Shown here in pieces: positions 48,845-60,300 of a stretch of 64,000 nucleotides of DNA (position 1 is the stretch's first letter; each line of letters begins with the position of its first letter). The stretch is from Datisca glomerata (lineage: Eukaryota; Streptophyta; Magnoliopsida; Cucurbitales; Datiscaceae): assembly GCA_003255025.1 (NCBI GenBank), contig QANY01004715.1, positions 538,501 through 602,500 of the forward strand, given 5' to 3'. A program made the translations under genes and the position numbers. The notes below the pieces were generated by a model. That model was not told the origin of the DNA and did not search any database. It saw only the letters and a list, made by a program, of their open reading frames with translations.

Positions 48845-50005
48845 ATTATTTGAAGGGTTCAAGTAGTTGTTTTTATTTTGTCAGTCAGCAACCCAAACAC
48901 CAAGTGACTAATTGAAGGATTCGAGTAGTTATTTTATGACTAATTAAGCCTTTTTCGTCTAAAAATATAGGAGAAAATGAACGTTAGTACTTGAAGTATT
49001 CAAATAGCTTTTTATGACTACTTGAATCGTTCAAATAGTTGTTTATGACTTCTTGAACCCTTCAAGTAGGTTTTTTTGTTAGTTAACAACTCATACACTA
49101 TGTGACTATTTGAAGGGTTCAAGTAGTTGTTTTGACTATTTGAAACATTCAAAGAGTTATTTTTATTTTGTCAATCAACAACCCAAATACCAAGTGACTA
49201 CTTGAAGGGTTCAAATAGTTTTTTATGGTTAGTTGAAGGGTTCAAGTAGTTTTTCATACATAGTTGAGTATTTTTTGCGTAAAAAATAGGAGAAAATGAA
49301 TGTTGAGTACACGAAGGGTTCTAGTAGTCATAAAAAACTATTTGAACCTTTCAAGTACTCAACGTTCATTTTCTCTTATTTTTTTGGACACAAAAATCTA
49401 CTTGAACCCTTCAAGTCGTCACCTGGTGTTTGAGTTGTTGACTGAGCAAACAAAAAATAACTACTTGAAAGATTCTAATAGTCATAAACAACTACTTGAA
49501 CCCTTCAAGTAGTCACCTGGTGTATGATGACAAAAAAAACTACTTGAACCATTTAAGTAGACATAAACAACTACTTGAATGGTTCAAGTAGTCATATACA
49601 ACTACTTGAACCATTCAAACAATTACTTGTTTTGACTTCCAGAATAAAAATCACCACTTGAAGGATTGAAGTAATTATTTTTTTATCAGTCAACACCTAT
49701 ATACTAGATGACTACTTGAATAGTTTAAGTAGTTGTGTATGACTACTTAAACCCTTCAAGTAGTTGTTCATGACTACTTGAAGGGTTGAAGTAGTTGTTT
49801 TTTTTCAATCAGCAACCCAAATGCAAGGTGGCTGCTTGAAAGGTTCAAGTAATTTTTATGACTACTTGAATGATTCAAGTAGCTTTTTATGACTATTTGA
49901 ACCTTTTTTACATCTAAAAAATAAGAGAAAAGAAATTTTGAGTACTTGAAAGGTTCAAGTAGCTTTTTATGACTATCTGAACCCTTCAAGTACTCTTTAA
50001 GAGAA
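48845..50005. repeat. Array of interspersed short palindromes
   Basis: Dozens of copies of the imperfect palindrome CTACTTGAAGGGTTCAAGTAG and its halves in both orientations, separated by spacers such as TTTATGACT and AGGAGAAAATGA. Longer higher-order units (for example around AGCAACCCAAATACCAAGTGACTA) recur. Open frames inside are repeat-driven and show no known domain. Confidence 0.85.
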
Positions 50006-50042
50006 AATTTTCTCACACTAAAAAATAAGAATAATAAGAGAG

Positions 50043-50045
<3 letters not shown>

Positions 50046-50088
<43 letters not shown>
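50046..50088. repeat. GA microsatellite
   Basis: About 21 uninterrupted GA units just after the palindrome array. Confidence 0.95.
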
Positions 50089-50092
<4 letters not shown>

Positions 50093-50582
50093 TCAAGAAC
50101 AAATATATAATTGCTTGAGTTTGTATTGAATGAATTGGTTTACAATAGATCTTTATTTACGGGTTCTTGATTAGTTACAAGATTTAGCTAAATCTCTTTA
50201 AACCCGAGAAATCAACATAATATATCTTCTAGATTAAGTTTATCACATTAGACTAAGTTTATCTAATCTAGCAATTGGTCGAGCTTAGTTTATCTTTATC
50301 AACAACTACTCAAATATGAACCGTCAGATGAGACATGATGGGATCAACGGTTCAGGTGAGTTTTTCCCGCTTGACCGGTGGTAATCCATTCTTTCCGCTT
50401 CTAATTGGTTATGCTTGCTTATGTGGCTTCTCAGACGATTTTTACCTATACATTTGCCCTTATTGCACTTAATATCACATAGTGAAGTTAATTTGCAATA
50501 TTAAAATTTTCTGCCATCATTGCATATCATTACTCTTCGCCTCTTTTTGTGCATCATTTATGGTTGTTTCTCACGTAATCTT

Positions 50583-50985
50583 TAGTCGTTTCATCTTCTC
50601 GTTCAAAGAATGCTCTACACGCGTGATTCAGAGTAACCTTTCATCTTCTGGTTCAAAGAATGCTTTACACGCGTCATTTCAGAGCAACTTTCTATCTTCC
50701 CGTTCAGAAAATACCTTACATGCACTATTCCAGAACGACCTTTCATCTTCCCATTCAGAGAATGCTTTACACGCGTCATTTCAGAGCAACATTTCATCTT
50801 CTCGTTCAGAGAATATCTTACATGCGCTTTCTCTAGCAACCTTTCACCTTCCCATTTAGAGAACGCTTTACACGTGTCATTTTAGTGCAACATTTCATCT
50901 TCCCGCTCAAAGAGTGCTTTACACGAGTCATTTTAGAACAACTTTCCATATTCTTGTTTGGAGAACGCTTTTGCAAGCGTGCTAG
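50583..50985. repeat. 52-bp tandem array, 7 to 8 units
   Basis: Units begin TTTCATCTTC.CGTTCA.AGAATGC and contain TTACACGCGTCATTTCAGAGCAAC. Period is about 51-52 bp, so reading frame is not conserved from unit to unit by design. Units differ at several sites each. Confidence 0.85.
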
Positions 50986-51760
50986 ATGCCATCTCTTTGC
51001 TTGTCAATAGTCGCATCTTTTCATTTCATTTCTCGCCGTTCACATCTCCCAAGTTTTCAGTTCGAACAGTCACATTCCATTATCTTCAGCCCTCGATTGC
51101 CCCGTTCCAACAAATTGTTTTATATTTTCTTTTGAAATCCGCTACTTATATAAGGCTTCCTTCCCTATTTCCTTCCATCACTTTTCAGTTTTCTATCTCG
51201 TAAGTTCTTGTTATCCTCATCCTTATTTCTTCTTATTCTTTTCTTTGATTAGGGAGAAGTGGAATATTCTCGTATCCTTAGTAAGAAACTCAAAAGAGTT
51301 TAGACTGTTTATGGCCTGTTACCGAGAATCTTTTCCTCTAGATGTTTTATGCGTGTTATGAGAGAGTGAATCCATAGACATTCATGGTAATCCTCCCTAC
51401 CAAATCACTCTTAGCCATATTGTCATAGCCTTAGGTCTTAAGCTTCCATTTCCCCTTTGTTTTCCCAGTTCTTTCACATAGTGGGTTTAGCTCATTCTTA
51501 ATTCACTTCTAGCTCTTATAGGATCCTCCTAGGTGTAGATGCTTTGAATAGGAAGTACAATTTTGGTTAGGGCTAGACGAACTCTTTCATTGCTCAGCCT
51601 CGTCTGTGATGCTCTTAGAGCCATTTTTGGAATGAGAGAGTATCGTTGGCGCTTGTCGCACTTATTTGCAAATGACTTTGCTTCCTCTTGCATTTTTGGC
51701 CAATAACCTTTCGTTCAACAACTTGTTGGCTAGAGCCTAAGAGCCTAAGACTAAGTTAAG
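50986..51760 (+). pseudogene. Possible decayed retroelement coding remnant
   Basis: Translating the plus strand with stops and frameshifts gives stretches such as NPYQITLSHIVIALGLKLPFPLCF (about 51394-51465), reminiscent of N-terminal domains of plant retroelement gag-like proteins. I cannot name the family. Many stop codons. Confidence 0.3.
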
Positions 51761-52510
51761 TGAACATAGTTGGCCAATCTAATTGGTCTAAGTTCATTTA
51801 ATCTTCTAAAGAACCTAAGACTAATTTAGGTGAACATAGAATAATTAGTCAATTACATTCATTAAACTTTAATAAAACACTTTTAATTAAAGTCGCTTAT
51901 CCTAAAGGCCTAACTAAACGTATGTCTTTAGAGTTGTGTGATTACCAAGTTTAACTAATTCAAATTTAGTAGTTTACATGTAATTGATTTCGCAAAGTAA
52001 TCCATATACACACATTAGGACAATCTTAATAAATCATGTTTCTACTCATGATATGCATGATTAAATAAAACTGTGTGTAGTTTCATGCATGGTCATGTTG
52101 TTAATCAAATCAATAAATATTTATTTAAATAAATGAGTACTTCAAAATTTACAACCTTTGAAAAATAGAAATAATTATAAAGCGGACTTTAAGAATACAT
52201 ATTGCTAAAATTGCTCCTTCTCCATTAGAGGTATTTATTCACAATCTTCAAGCTTTGATCAAAACCTTTTAATTAGGATAAATTATTTTTCTAATTAAAT
52301 AATCCCATTAATTTTTAAATTTAATTGAATTTGATAGTCAAAAAATAATTTGATGACTCATAAAAATTGAGTCAACCCCAATCAATCAATTAATTTTAAT
52401 TTAAAATAATTAAAATGGATAACTATCATTTCAAAAGATAAAACTTAGGAGTAGGGTTATTGCGAAACATCGTCATAGGGATAGAGCAACACGGTATCAG
52501 GGCATCTGCA
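51761..52510 (+). mobile_element. LTR end and primer-site-like motif
   Basis: The sequence ends GATAGAGCAACA at 52494 and is followed by CGGTATCAGGGCA, close to the copia tRNA-Met primer site TGGTATCAGAGC. A short open frame after it (52513 on) could be an eroded gag start. No matching downstream LTR was found and the left border is not visible. Confidence 0.4.
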
Positions 52511-52919
52511 CCATGTACCGTGGCAGTCACAGGGATTGTCACCGACGGTGGCAGTGGGACAGTCCCACCTCCACCGCCGGATGTCAGGCCACCACCGGCG
52601 ACGGAACTCCATTACAGAGTTCCTTCTCCTTTTTTTTCTTGTTCGTCTTGTCTGTTCTTTGTCTTCTCTCGCGATCGGAATTTTACAACATAATATTCAA
52701 AATAAAATTACAACAATTCCTATACCCCAAACGTGTACACAAGATCTAAAGAAAAATAAGAACGAAGCCTAAACCCAAAAGTCACCATACAACTAAAGAT
52801 TCATCATTAATCATACATTCAAAAAATATAACCATCCATTCATCCATATAGATAATATATATATATATATTTAATAATGCAAGAAAACCAATACAACATT
52901 TAAGATATGTATATATAAA

Positions 52920-54180
52920 GACCGGTCTGATACTAACTGTTGGAATCACTACGCGCGCAGCGGAGGCGGTTTGGATTAAAAAAACTATCGATCAAAAAAA
53001 TAATTACGACGCCACAGGTTCTGAAAATAATTTTTAATGAAAAACAAATTTTTTCATCGGGTCCATTAAATTATAGGGTCTATGATTTTCCTCATCGGGT
53101 CTATGATTTAATATATCTATACATTAAATCATAGACATACAAATAAAAGAATTATACCTCTTGTAGTCTATCAAGCGTGCTTGTCAACAATGAACTTGAG
53201 ATTTCCCGAATAACGGACTGCGAGATCTACACCAAGATTCCGAACCAATCCTCGAAAACACTTGGATGTGTGTGGGCATGTAGAATAAATCAAGCACACT
53301 TTTCTGTCTCTAGATGTACTCAACACATAAAATCTAGAGATTTGGAGAATGAATTTTTTAAATAGAGCTCTAAGCGAGAATTTACAGAGTTTCGATTAAT
53401 GATTAATCGATCAAATGCATGGTTATCTCTTAAGAGGCCAATCGAATATTATCTATCTATCTATATATATATATATATTCTAGGTTAAGCATCCTTAGAT
53501 TTAGGGTTTTTAAAAATAATAAGTAATTAGAACTTTAACACTGTAGTGGGACTCATTGTAGTCTGCGCCATACTTCAGTGTGACCCACTGCAGTTCAGCA
53601 AAACCCTACAGTGCCTTACGACACTGTAACGTCCTCCGCCAATCGTTGATTCAGAATCAGTGATTGGAATGTGCCATTCCAAAATGCCACATGGCAATTT
53701 TCATTTTTCAAATTATTATTTTAATCAGATAAATATTTATGCATTATCTCATATAATCATAAATATCAGTTAATTCAAAATTAACTTATATGATAAAATC
53801 CTAGCAATCAACTTAACTATTAATTCAAAATTAACCAACAAGTTGATTTAAAATTTAAATTATTATCTCATAATAATTTAATATTATTTAATTACATAAA
53901 TAAAATATATTGTCTAACTTATCGATTAATACAAAATTAATCGATATAATTATTTAATTCTAATTTCTAAAAATTCAAATAAATAATTTAATTAATTAAT
54001 ATCACATAATTATCTCATAATTATATACTTACCCTAGAAATTTAATTCATTTTGCAAGTTAGTCATTTTCTTATGTCCTGAAACATTCACACATTTTACT
54101 ATGTAGTACATAGGTTGCTCGGGGACCATGGACCCATAATTCTAAGGTCCAATAAACCAGATTATTAATTAAACTATTTA
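52920..54180 (-). mobile_element. Minus-strand LTR with primer-site-like motif
   Basis: Plus-strand GGTCTGATACTAACTGTTGGAATC (52922-52945) is the reverse complement of a primer site next to a TGTTGGAATC-type LTR terminus. The LTR would extend to the right through AT-rich sequence. Its outer border is not clear and the partner LTR was not found. Confidence 0.4.
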
Positions 54181-54189
54181 ATAAAATAA

Positions 54190-55090
54190 TCTTATTAGTG
54201 AAACTAGCTCTGTTAAAGGAATCTTTCTTGTCAGATACCTGGGATTCCCTCTCATCTCAACCAAATTGAACAAAACTAATTGTGATGTTCTTGTTGACAG
54301 GATTATTAAAAGGGCCAAAAGATGGGAGATGGTGCATCTAACATTTGCAGGTAGATTATAGCTTATTAAATCTATTTTATGTTCTATCCAGGGGTATTGG
54401 GCTAGTCTTCGCATTCTCCTAAAGCAAGTCATGAAGAAAATTAATGATGTTATGAGGAACTTCTTAAGGCAAGGGACAACTGATAATCATAAAGGTGCTA
54501 AAGTCCGTTAGAGTCAGGTTTTCTCTTCTCTCTCTGAGGGTGGCTTAGGTCTTAATGATCTTACTATTTGGAATACTATGTTGTTATTAAGCACTTCTAG
54601 AGACCTGATACTAAGCCTAGGAATTCTCTTTGGATTGCATGGTGTGATCATAATCTATTAAAGGGGAAATCTATATTTACTGTTAAGATGTCTGCTGGCC
54701 CTAGTTGGTCTTGGAGAAAATTGATAAAGATTAGAGATACTTTTGATACCTTTTGCTCTATCAAGATTTAATCAGGTGAAACCATCTTCCTTTTTATTGA
54801 ACCCTGGCATTCTCTTAGTATCTCATTGAATGTGGCTGGCAGGAACATAGCTCGTAGTTTAGGTTTGGCCCTGAACACTCCCTTGTTTAACTTAATTATG
54901 GACAAGAGATAGTCATGGCCTAACAATAACATCCAATATAGTTTGGCTTCTTTGTGTGTTAATCTAGATCTGGCTCATCCTTCTACCATACATGACTATT
55001 GGTTTTGGCTCAACAAGAAGTCTTTCTCTATTAAGGACACTTATGCTTGTAAAGGATTTTTTTCCTCCACGCCAATGGAATCTTCTTACT
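54190..55090 (+). pseudogene. LINE reverse transcriptase C-terminal remnant
   Basis: Plus-strand translation gives RYLGFPLIS, VDRIIKRAKRWE, LTFAGRL and LIKSILCSIQGYWASL. It continues with SEGGLGLNDLTIWN and DYWFWLNKKSFSIKDTY, a zf-RVT-like end. This order is diagnostic of plant non-LTR retrotransposons. Several in-frame stops and shifts (for example in the GAKVRW-like position near 54510) show it is dead. The polymerase core upstream is absent. Confidence 0.8.
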
Positions 55091-56103
55091 GATTAGTGAG
55101 AAATGACCAAGAGATTAGAGAGAGAGAGAAAGTAGTCAATGCACTGAGTAATATTTTGAGTTGTATATATGATCGGATTCCCTTCGTTCATTACTCAAGC
55201 CTTTATAGGCCACTAGTTGTAAACATAATAACAATTTTGTCAATAAAATAGTAAAAATGGGGAATTGTCACCCTCTCCCCTATGGGAGGGGAATGATTCC
55301 CATTTTCTCCTATATTTTGGAGGATTTATTACACTCATAGGATCTCACCCATACTCGTTGAATCTTTTGTCAGGTGTGGGACCCTTCACTTCACCCATTC
55401 CGCTCAATTATCGTATCCCCTAGTCTTTCAGTCACCAAATCAGTCGCAGTCGTGTGGTCTTTTCTCGTGACTCAAATCTCCTCCTTCCTTTTCTTGCGCG
55501 GGGATCTCCTCATTGCTTCTCGGTTGACCCTTACCGACCACGTGGCATGGTGTAGGTTTATGCATGTTCAATGCTGCTATGCCCTCTCACCATCCTGCTG
55601 TGCTCTGGGAAAAGATTGTTTAGTTTACTGGTAGGATCTCGAGATGGTGTCCCCAGCTAGGGTAGATTGTGTTTTATGTACTTTAGGCCTTGAAATTGCT
55701 CCTCACTTATTCTTTGCTTTTCATGGAGGTTTATTCATTGATATCCTAAAAGGGGATAAAGGCTGGGAAGACGGGACCATCTTGATTGGCAGGAACTGGG
55801 ATGGTGATGGCCGCTGGATCATCCCCAGGACCATAGGGTCTTTTAGAAAGTAGCCAAAGCTCTGGTCTCTCTTTTCCTTTTATCTTTTCTATTTTCTCTC
55901 TTCTTCATTCTTCTTCTTTTTTTAGTGACCCTTTCCTTTTTGTGCAGATAAGAATTAAAAAAAAGGTCTTTCATCCCTAAAGACGTAGCCGTGCAGCTCC
56001 TTGCTACCTATAACTACCCATATTGGAATTGGAGAGATCTCCTCGATCCAAGGAGGCACATCAACATTGCCTACGCCTTCACTCCCGTAGGAGAGGCCGC
56101 TGC
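55091..56103 (+). other. Retroelement fragments
   Basis: Around 55120-55230 a GA-rich segment and a reverse-strand GCCTATAAAGGC motif suggest part of an LTR. At 55644-55853 a frame containing GDKGWEDGTILIGRNWDGDGRW recalls gag-like plant retroelement proteins. Neither is complete and no borders are visible. Confidence 0.35.
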
Positions 56104-57387
56104 TGTTGGGGGTTATGCCCTCAAAGCATGTGTATCGACATGTTGATATGAAATTTAATAAGGATTATATTTTTCTTATAATTGTTTTTTAATTTATTAT
56201 TGAATAATTCATATAAATATCTAAAAATTTCATATTCATTAATAAGACTATGATATTGTTTAAGTACGAGAGGATTAAGATCACAGATAATGAATAAAAT
56301 TGTCAGCAATATATTAAATTATGAAATCTTTAATGAATGGTTGCTAGTACGGTTCACTAAGCATTATGAATGCATGTGATCTAGATCCAGATCATTGATG
56401 TGGATAGACATATTAGTGAAAGTGTTTTATATAATGAGGTTATATATGATTGGACCGATGTGAAATAATATATTTATCAACGTGCCGTTTATCATAAAAA
56501 TTTAATACACATCAATTTGATGATCATATGTAGATCAGTCTATGGAATTGCACTAAAGTGTCATCTCGGTTAGCCCATTGATATAATCATTTCATATAAT
56601 TCTGTCATCTAATTATTGGTTCGTAAATTAGAGCTAGTCAAAATTATCATTTTATCCTTCTAATTAGCTCTTGATCCTTAAATACCATTAATTCACTAGT
56701 GAACGGTCAATTTATAATCGTATTATAAATTTGAGCTCAATAACCATTCAGTTCCAGAATTAACACTTAAATGTTCGAATATACGATCCGTTAGAAAATA
56801 TTGGATTTCAAATATTGTACGATCATTTTCCCAACCATCCATATCACTCAATCTCCAAAATAAAGTCACTAGCCTGTTTTACAAATAAACTTTAACGAGT
56901 GAATCAAAAGATCCAGTAGACATGTATAAGAGTTCATGACTACTTAGGATTTAGACTGGTCTGCATATGATCATCAGATTGATGTGCATTAAATCCTTAT
57001 GATAGTGGTAAGTTAATAAATATATTAATCCACATCGGCCATATCCTATGTAATCTAATTATATAAAGTATTTTCACTAATATATTTATCCACATCAGTG
57101 ATCCGGATCAAGATCACTTGTATTCAAAATGCTTAGCGAACCGTACTAACAACCATTTATTAAAGATTCTATACTTTACTATGTTGCAGACTATTTTATT
57201 GATTATCTATGATCTTAATCCTCTTGTACTAATACAAGATCACAGTGTCATTAATGAATATAAATTTTTAGATATTTATACAAGTTATCCAATAATATTT
57301 CAAAAAAGACGATTATAAAAAAATGTATTTTTATTAATTTCAAGTTAAAATGTCTTTACACATACTTTGAGGGCACTATGCCCAACA
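56104..57387. repeat. 1.28-kb inverted repeat with TGTTGGG...CCCAACA ends
   Basis: Left arm 56104-56546 and right arm about 56953-57387 are reverse complements at moderate identity; both begin TGTTGGG and share TATGCCCTCAAA.-type start motifs. The central about 400 bp is unique. It cuts off the 3' LTR of the copia element on its right (only 57388-57413 remains). It may be two oppositely oriented LTR copies or a foldback element. Confidence 0.75.
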
Positions 57388-60300
57388 CACACGTGTCATA
57401 ATATATTCCAACATCCCCTCTCAAGCGAGATGGAGAGGATTACACATTGAGCTTGGAACACGAAGTACTGAATTGAGTAGGTTGAAGAGCGTTACTGAGG
57501 TTATTCGTAGTCTGAGAAGAAAATGGAACATACCTTACCTCGAGACCTTTAGACAAAAGTTTTTCATGAATGAAATGAACGTCGAGCTCAATATGCTGAG
57601 TTCGTGAGTGAAAAATTGGGTTAGTAGAAAGTGCAAAAGCACTTTGATTATCACACTAGATAATTGGTGTAGCAAGGAGAGAAATTTGAAGTTCACGAAG
57701 TAATGTTTGCAACTAAAGCAAGTTTCTGCAGGCAGAAGAGAGAGCTTGATACTATGCTTCAGTTTTTGATCATGCCACGATAATTTGCTTGCGAAAGCTC
57801 CATGAAACTAGATTGCCACCAAGATTGAAGTAAAAACCAGAGGATAACGTCCTATCATCAAGTGAAGAGGCCCAATCTGCATCATAATAGCCTTCTAAAG
57901 CAAGCTTATCTGCAGGACTAAACAACAAGCCATGGTGAAGAGTCCCTTTACAAGTCTTTGAGTGATCAATACTTGGACGTTTATAAGTCTTCTTATGATC
58001 AATTATTGGACAAGAGAGGTACTGATTGAGTTTATCGACAACATAAGATATATCCGGTCTTGTGAGTGTTAACTATTGAAGAGAGTCAATAATACTCCTA
58101 TAAAAGCTTGGGTATGAGAAGGGTGATCCTGTTGCAAGTAGCTTAGATGAGCATGAGAGTGGGACTGCTATTTACATTAGACATGTTATCTTTGCACAAA
58201 ATATCAGATAAGTACTTTGCTTGAGTGAGATGTAAACCATGTCGATCTCTGTGCACTTGAATGCCTAGAAAGTAACTCAAGAAACTAAGATTCTTTAAGG
58301 AAAATTGATTACTTAGCTGAGTGATCAAAGCTTGTATTAAGGAAGGACTGGTGCCAGTGACCAAAATATCATTAACATAGATGAGAATTATCAACAAGTC
58401 TGAGTCAACAAACTTCAGAAACAATGAGGTATCTAATAAGGCATTATGAAAACCCCAAGTAAGAAGAGCAGTCTTAAGCTTCTCATACAAGGCTCGAAGG
58501 GTCTACTTCAGGCCATATAAGGCTTTATTGATCTTGCATAAGTGTGTTGGATGAATTAGATCTTCAAATCTAAGAGGTTGGACCATATAGACAGCTACAT
58601 GATGGTTCTCATTCAAGAAAGCATTGTTGTTGTCCAGCTGGTGAATGTCCCATCCTTTAATAACAGCAAGGCTGGCTTAACCACATGGTTGAAGGGTGGA
58701 AGTAATCAACATAAATGGTCTGTTGGAAGCCCTTGGCCACCAACCTTGCCTTAAACTGCTTAACAATGCCATCAGGATGTGTTTTAGTCCTGAGAACCCA
58801 TATGTTGGTCACTACTGAGTAATTAGGAGAATAAGGAACTAGACTCCATGCGTTGTTGGCTAACAGAGCTTTGAATTCAGAAACCATAACAGCTTTCCAA
58901 TGAAGGCTAGCATGAACTGTTTTGACTGAAAAAGGTTCTTGCACATCTATAACTGAGGTAGTGAAAACCTTAGACTTCAAGGAACCTATATTGGATATAG
59001 TAGGCATTGAATGATCATGCCTCACATTGGTGTTAGGGGGAACAATTAAGGGTGAAGTAATGGGAGAAATGTGTATTTGAGAACTTATTTGAGAAGGAGA
59101 TGAGTTAAGTGAAGATTGAAAAGGAACATTGCATGCATGAAAAGAAAACGTAAGAGAGACAAAAGTAGGAGTAGAAATACCTATTTGAGTAGAATGAGGA
59201 CCAACTTGTGCCCGTGGAGAACAAGACTAAGAGTAAGATGGAGCTTTAAGATGTGCTTGAAGAGCTGTTAATACTGAAAGCTGCTGAGAAGAAGTATCTG
59301 TCATAGGAAGAGGAAGAAAACCAATAGTTTAAATGAGAGTTTGAGTACATGATGAGTCCTTTTTAGTAATGAGATATGTATAAGGGAAATCATGCTCATT
59401 AATGATCACACTTTGGGAAATATAGGTTCTATTAGAGATGGGATCAAGACAAAGGTAGCCTTTCTAGGAGGAGTTGTACCCTAAAAATATACACTTCTTG
59501 CGGTAAAAGTTAAACTTGTGATCATTATAAGGTCTTAAAAGGGAAAACAATCACATTAAAAAACTCTTAGAGAAGAATAAGAAGGATTTTTGTGAAACAA
59601 TTTCTCATAAGGACTTTTATGTTGCAACACTAGAGTGAGAAGAAGATTAATTAAGTGTGTGGCAGTAGTGAAAGTATGCCACCAAAATTTCAGAGGCAAG
59701 TGAGCATGAGCAAGCAAGGAATGCCATTTTTCTGTTATATCTCTATTTTTCCTCTATATCCTACCAATTTACTGATGTATATGAGGTATGGATGTCTAAA
59801 ATTAATACCAAGTTAATTTAGAATAGGCAGCAAGGGTCTAAACTTCCCTCCCCGATCGGTTTGCACACATTTAAGTTTAGTGTTAAACTATCTTTCTACA
59901 TAAGTTAGAAACGGCATAAAATGTGTTGAACTTTAGACTTGGATTTTGAAGGAAAGATCCAGCTAAAACGAGTACAATCATGTATTTTATTAAGATAAAA
60001 CATATAACCATCAACGAATAAAAGGGGTTCAGGGCCCCAAACATCAGCATGAACAAGAGCTAAATGTGTAGCATCAATTTTATTGGAAGAAAAAAAACTA
60101 ATGAGCTTTGTCTAAGGAACAAGAGTCACAAAAGGACAAAGCATGTAATGTGACATTGGATTCATTTACAAACTTAAGGACATGACTCGTGACTTGGACA
60201 GAAGGATGCCCGCGCCTTTAATGCCAAAGATTGGCCTTATTATTGACTTTAGCAGCTAGAAAACAAGAAGCAGACTTTGCGAAATTGACATGAAGTTGGT

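Noticed and set aside
48845..50005. CRISPR-like array
   Set aside because: The genome is plant, repeats are palindromic, irregularly spaced and in both orientations, and there are no uniform unique spacers or cas genes.
49774..50016. 80-codon minus frame with repeated LEPFK motif
   Set aside because: Direct translation of the palindrome array; the motif comes from the repeat unit.
54178..54432. 84-codon minus frame
   Set aside because: Antisense shadow of the LINE reverse transcriptase remnant.
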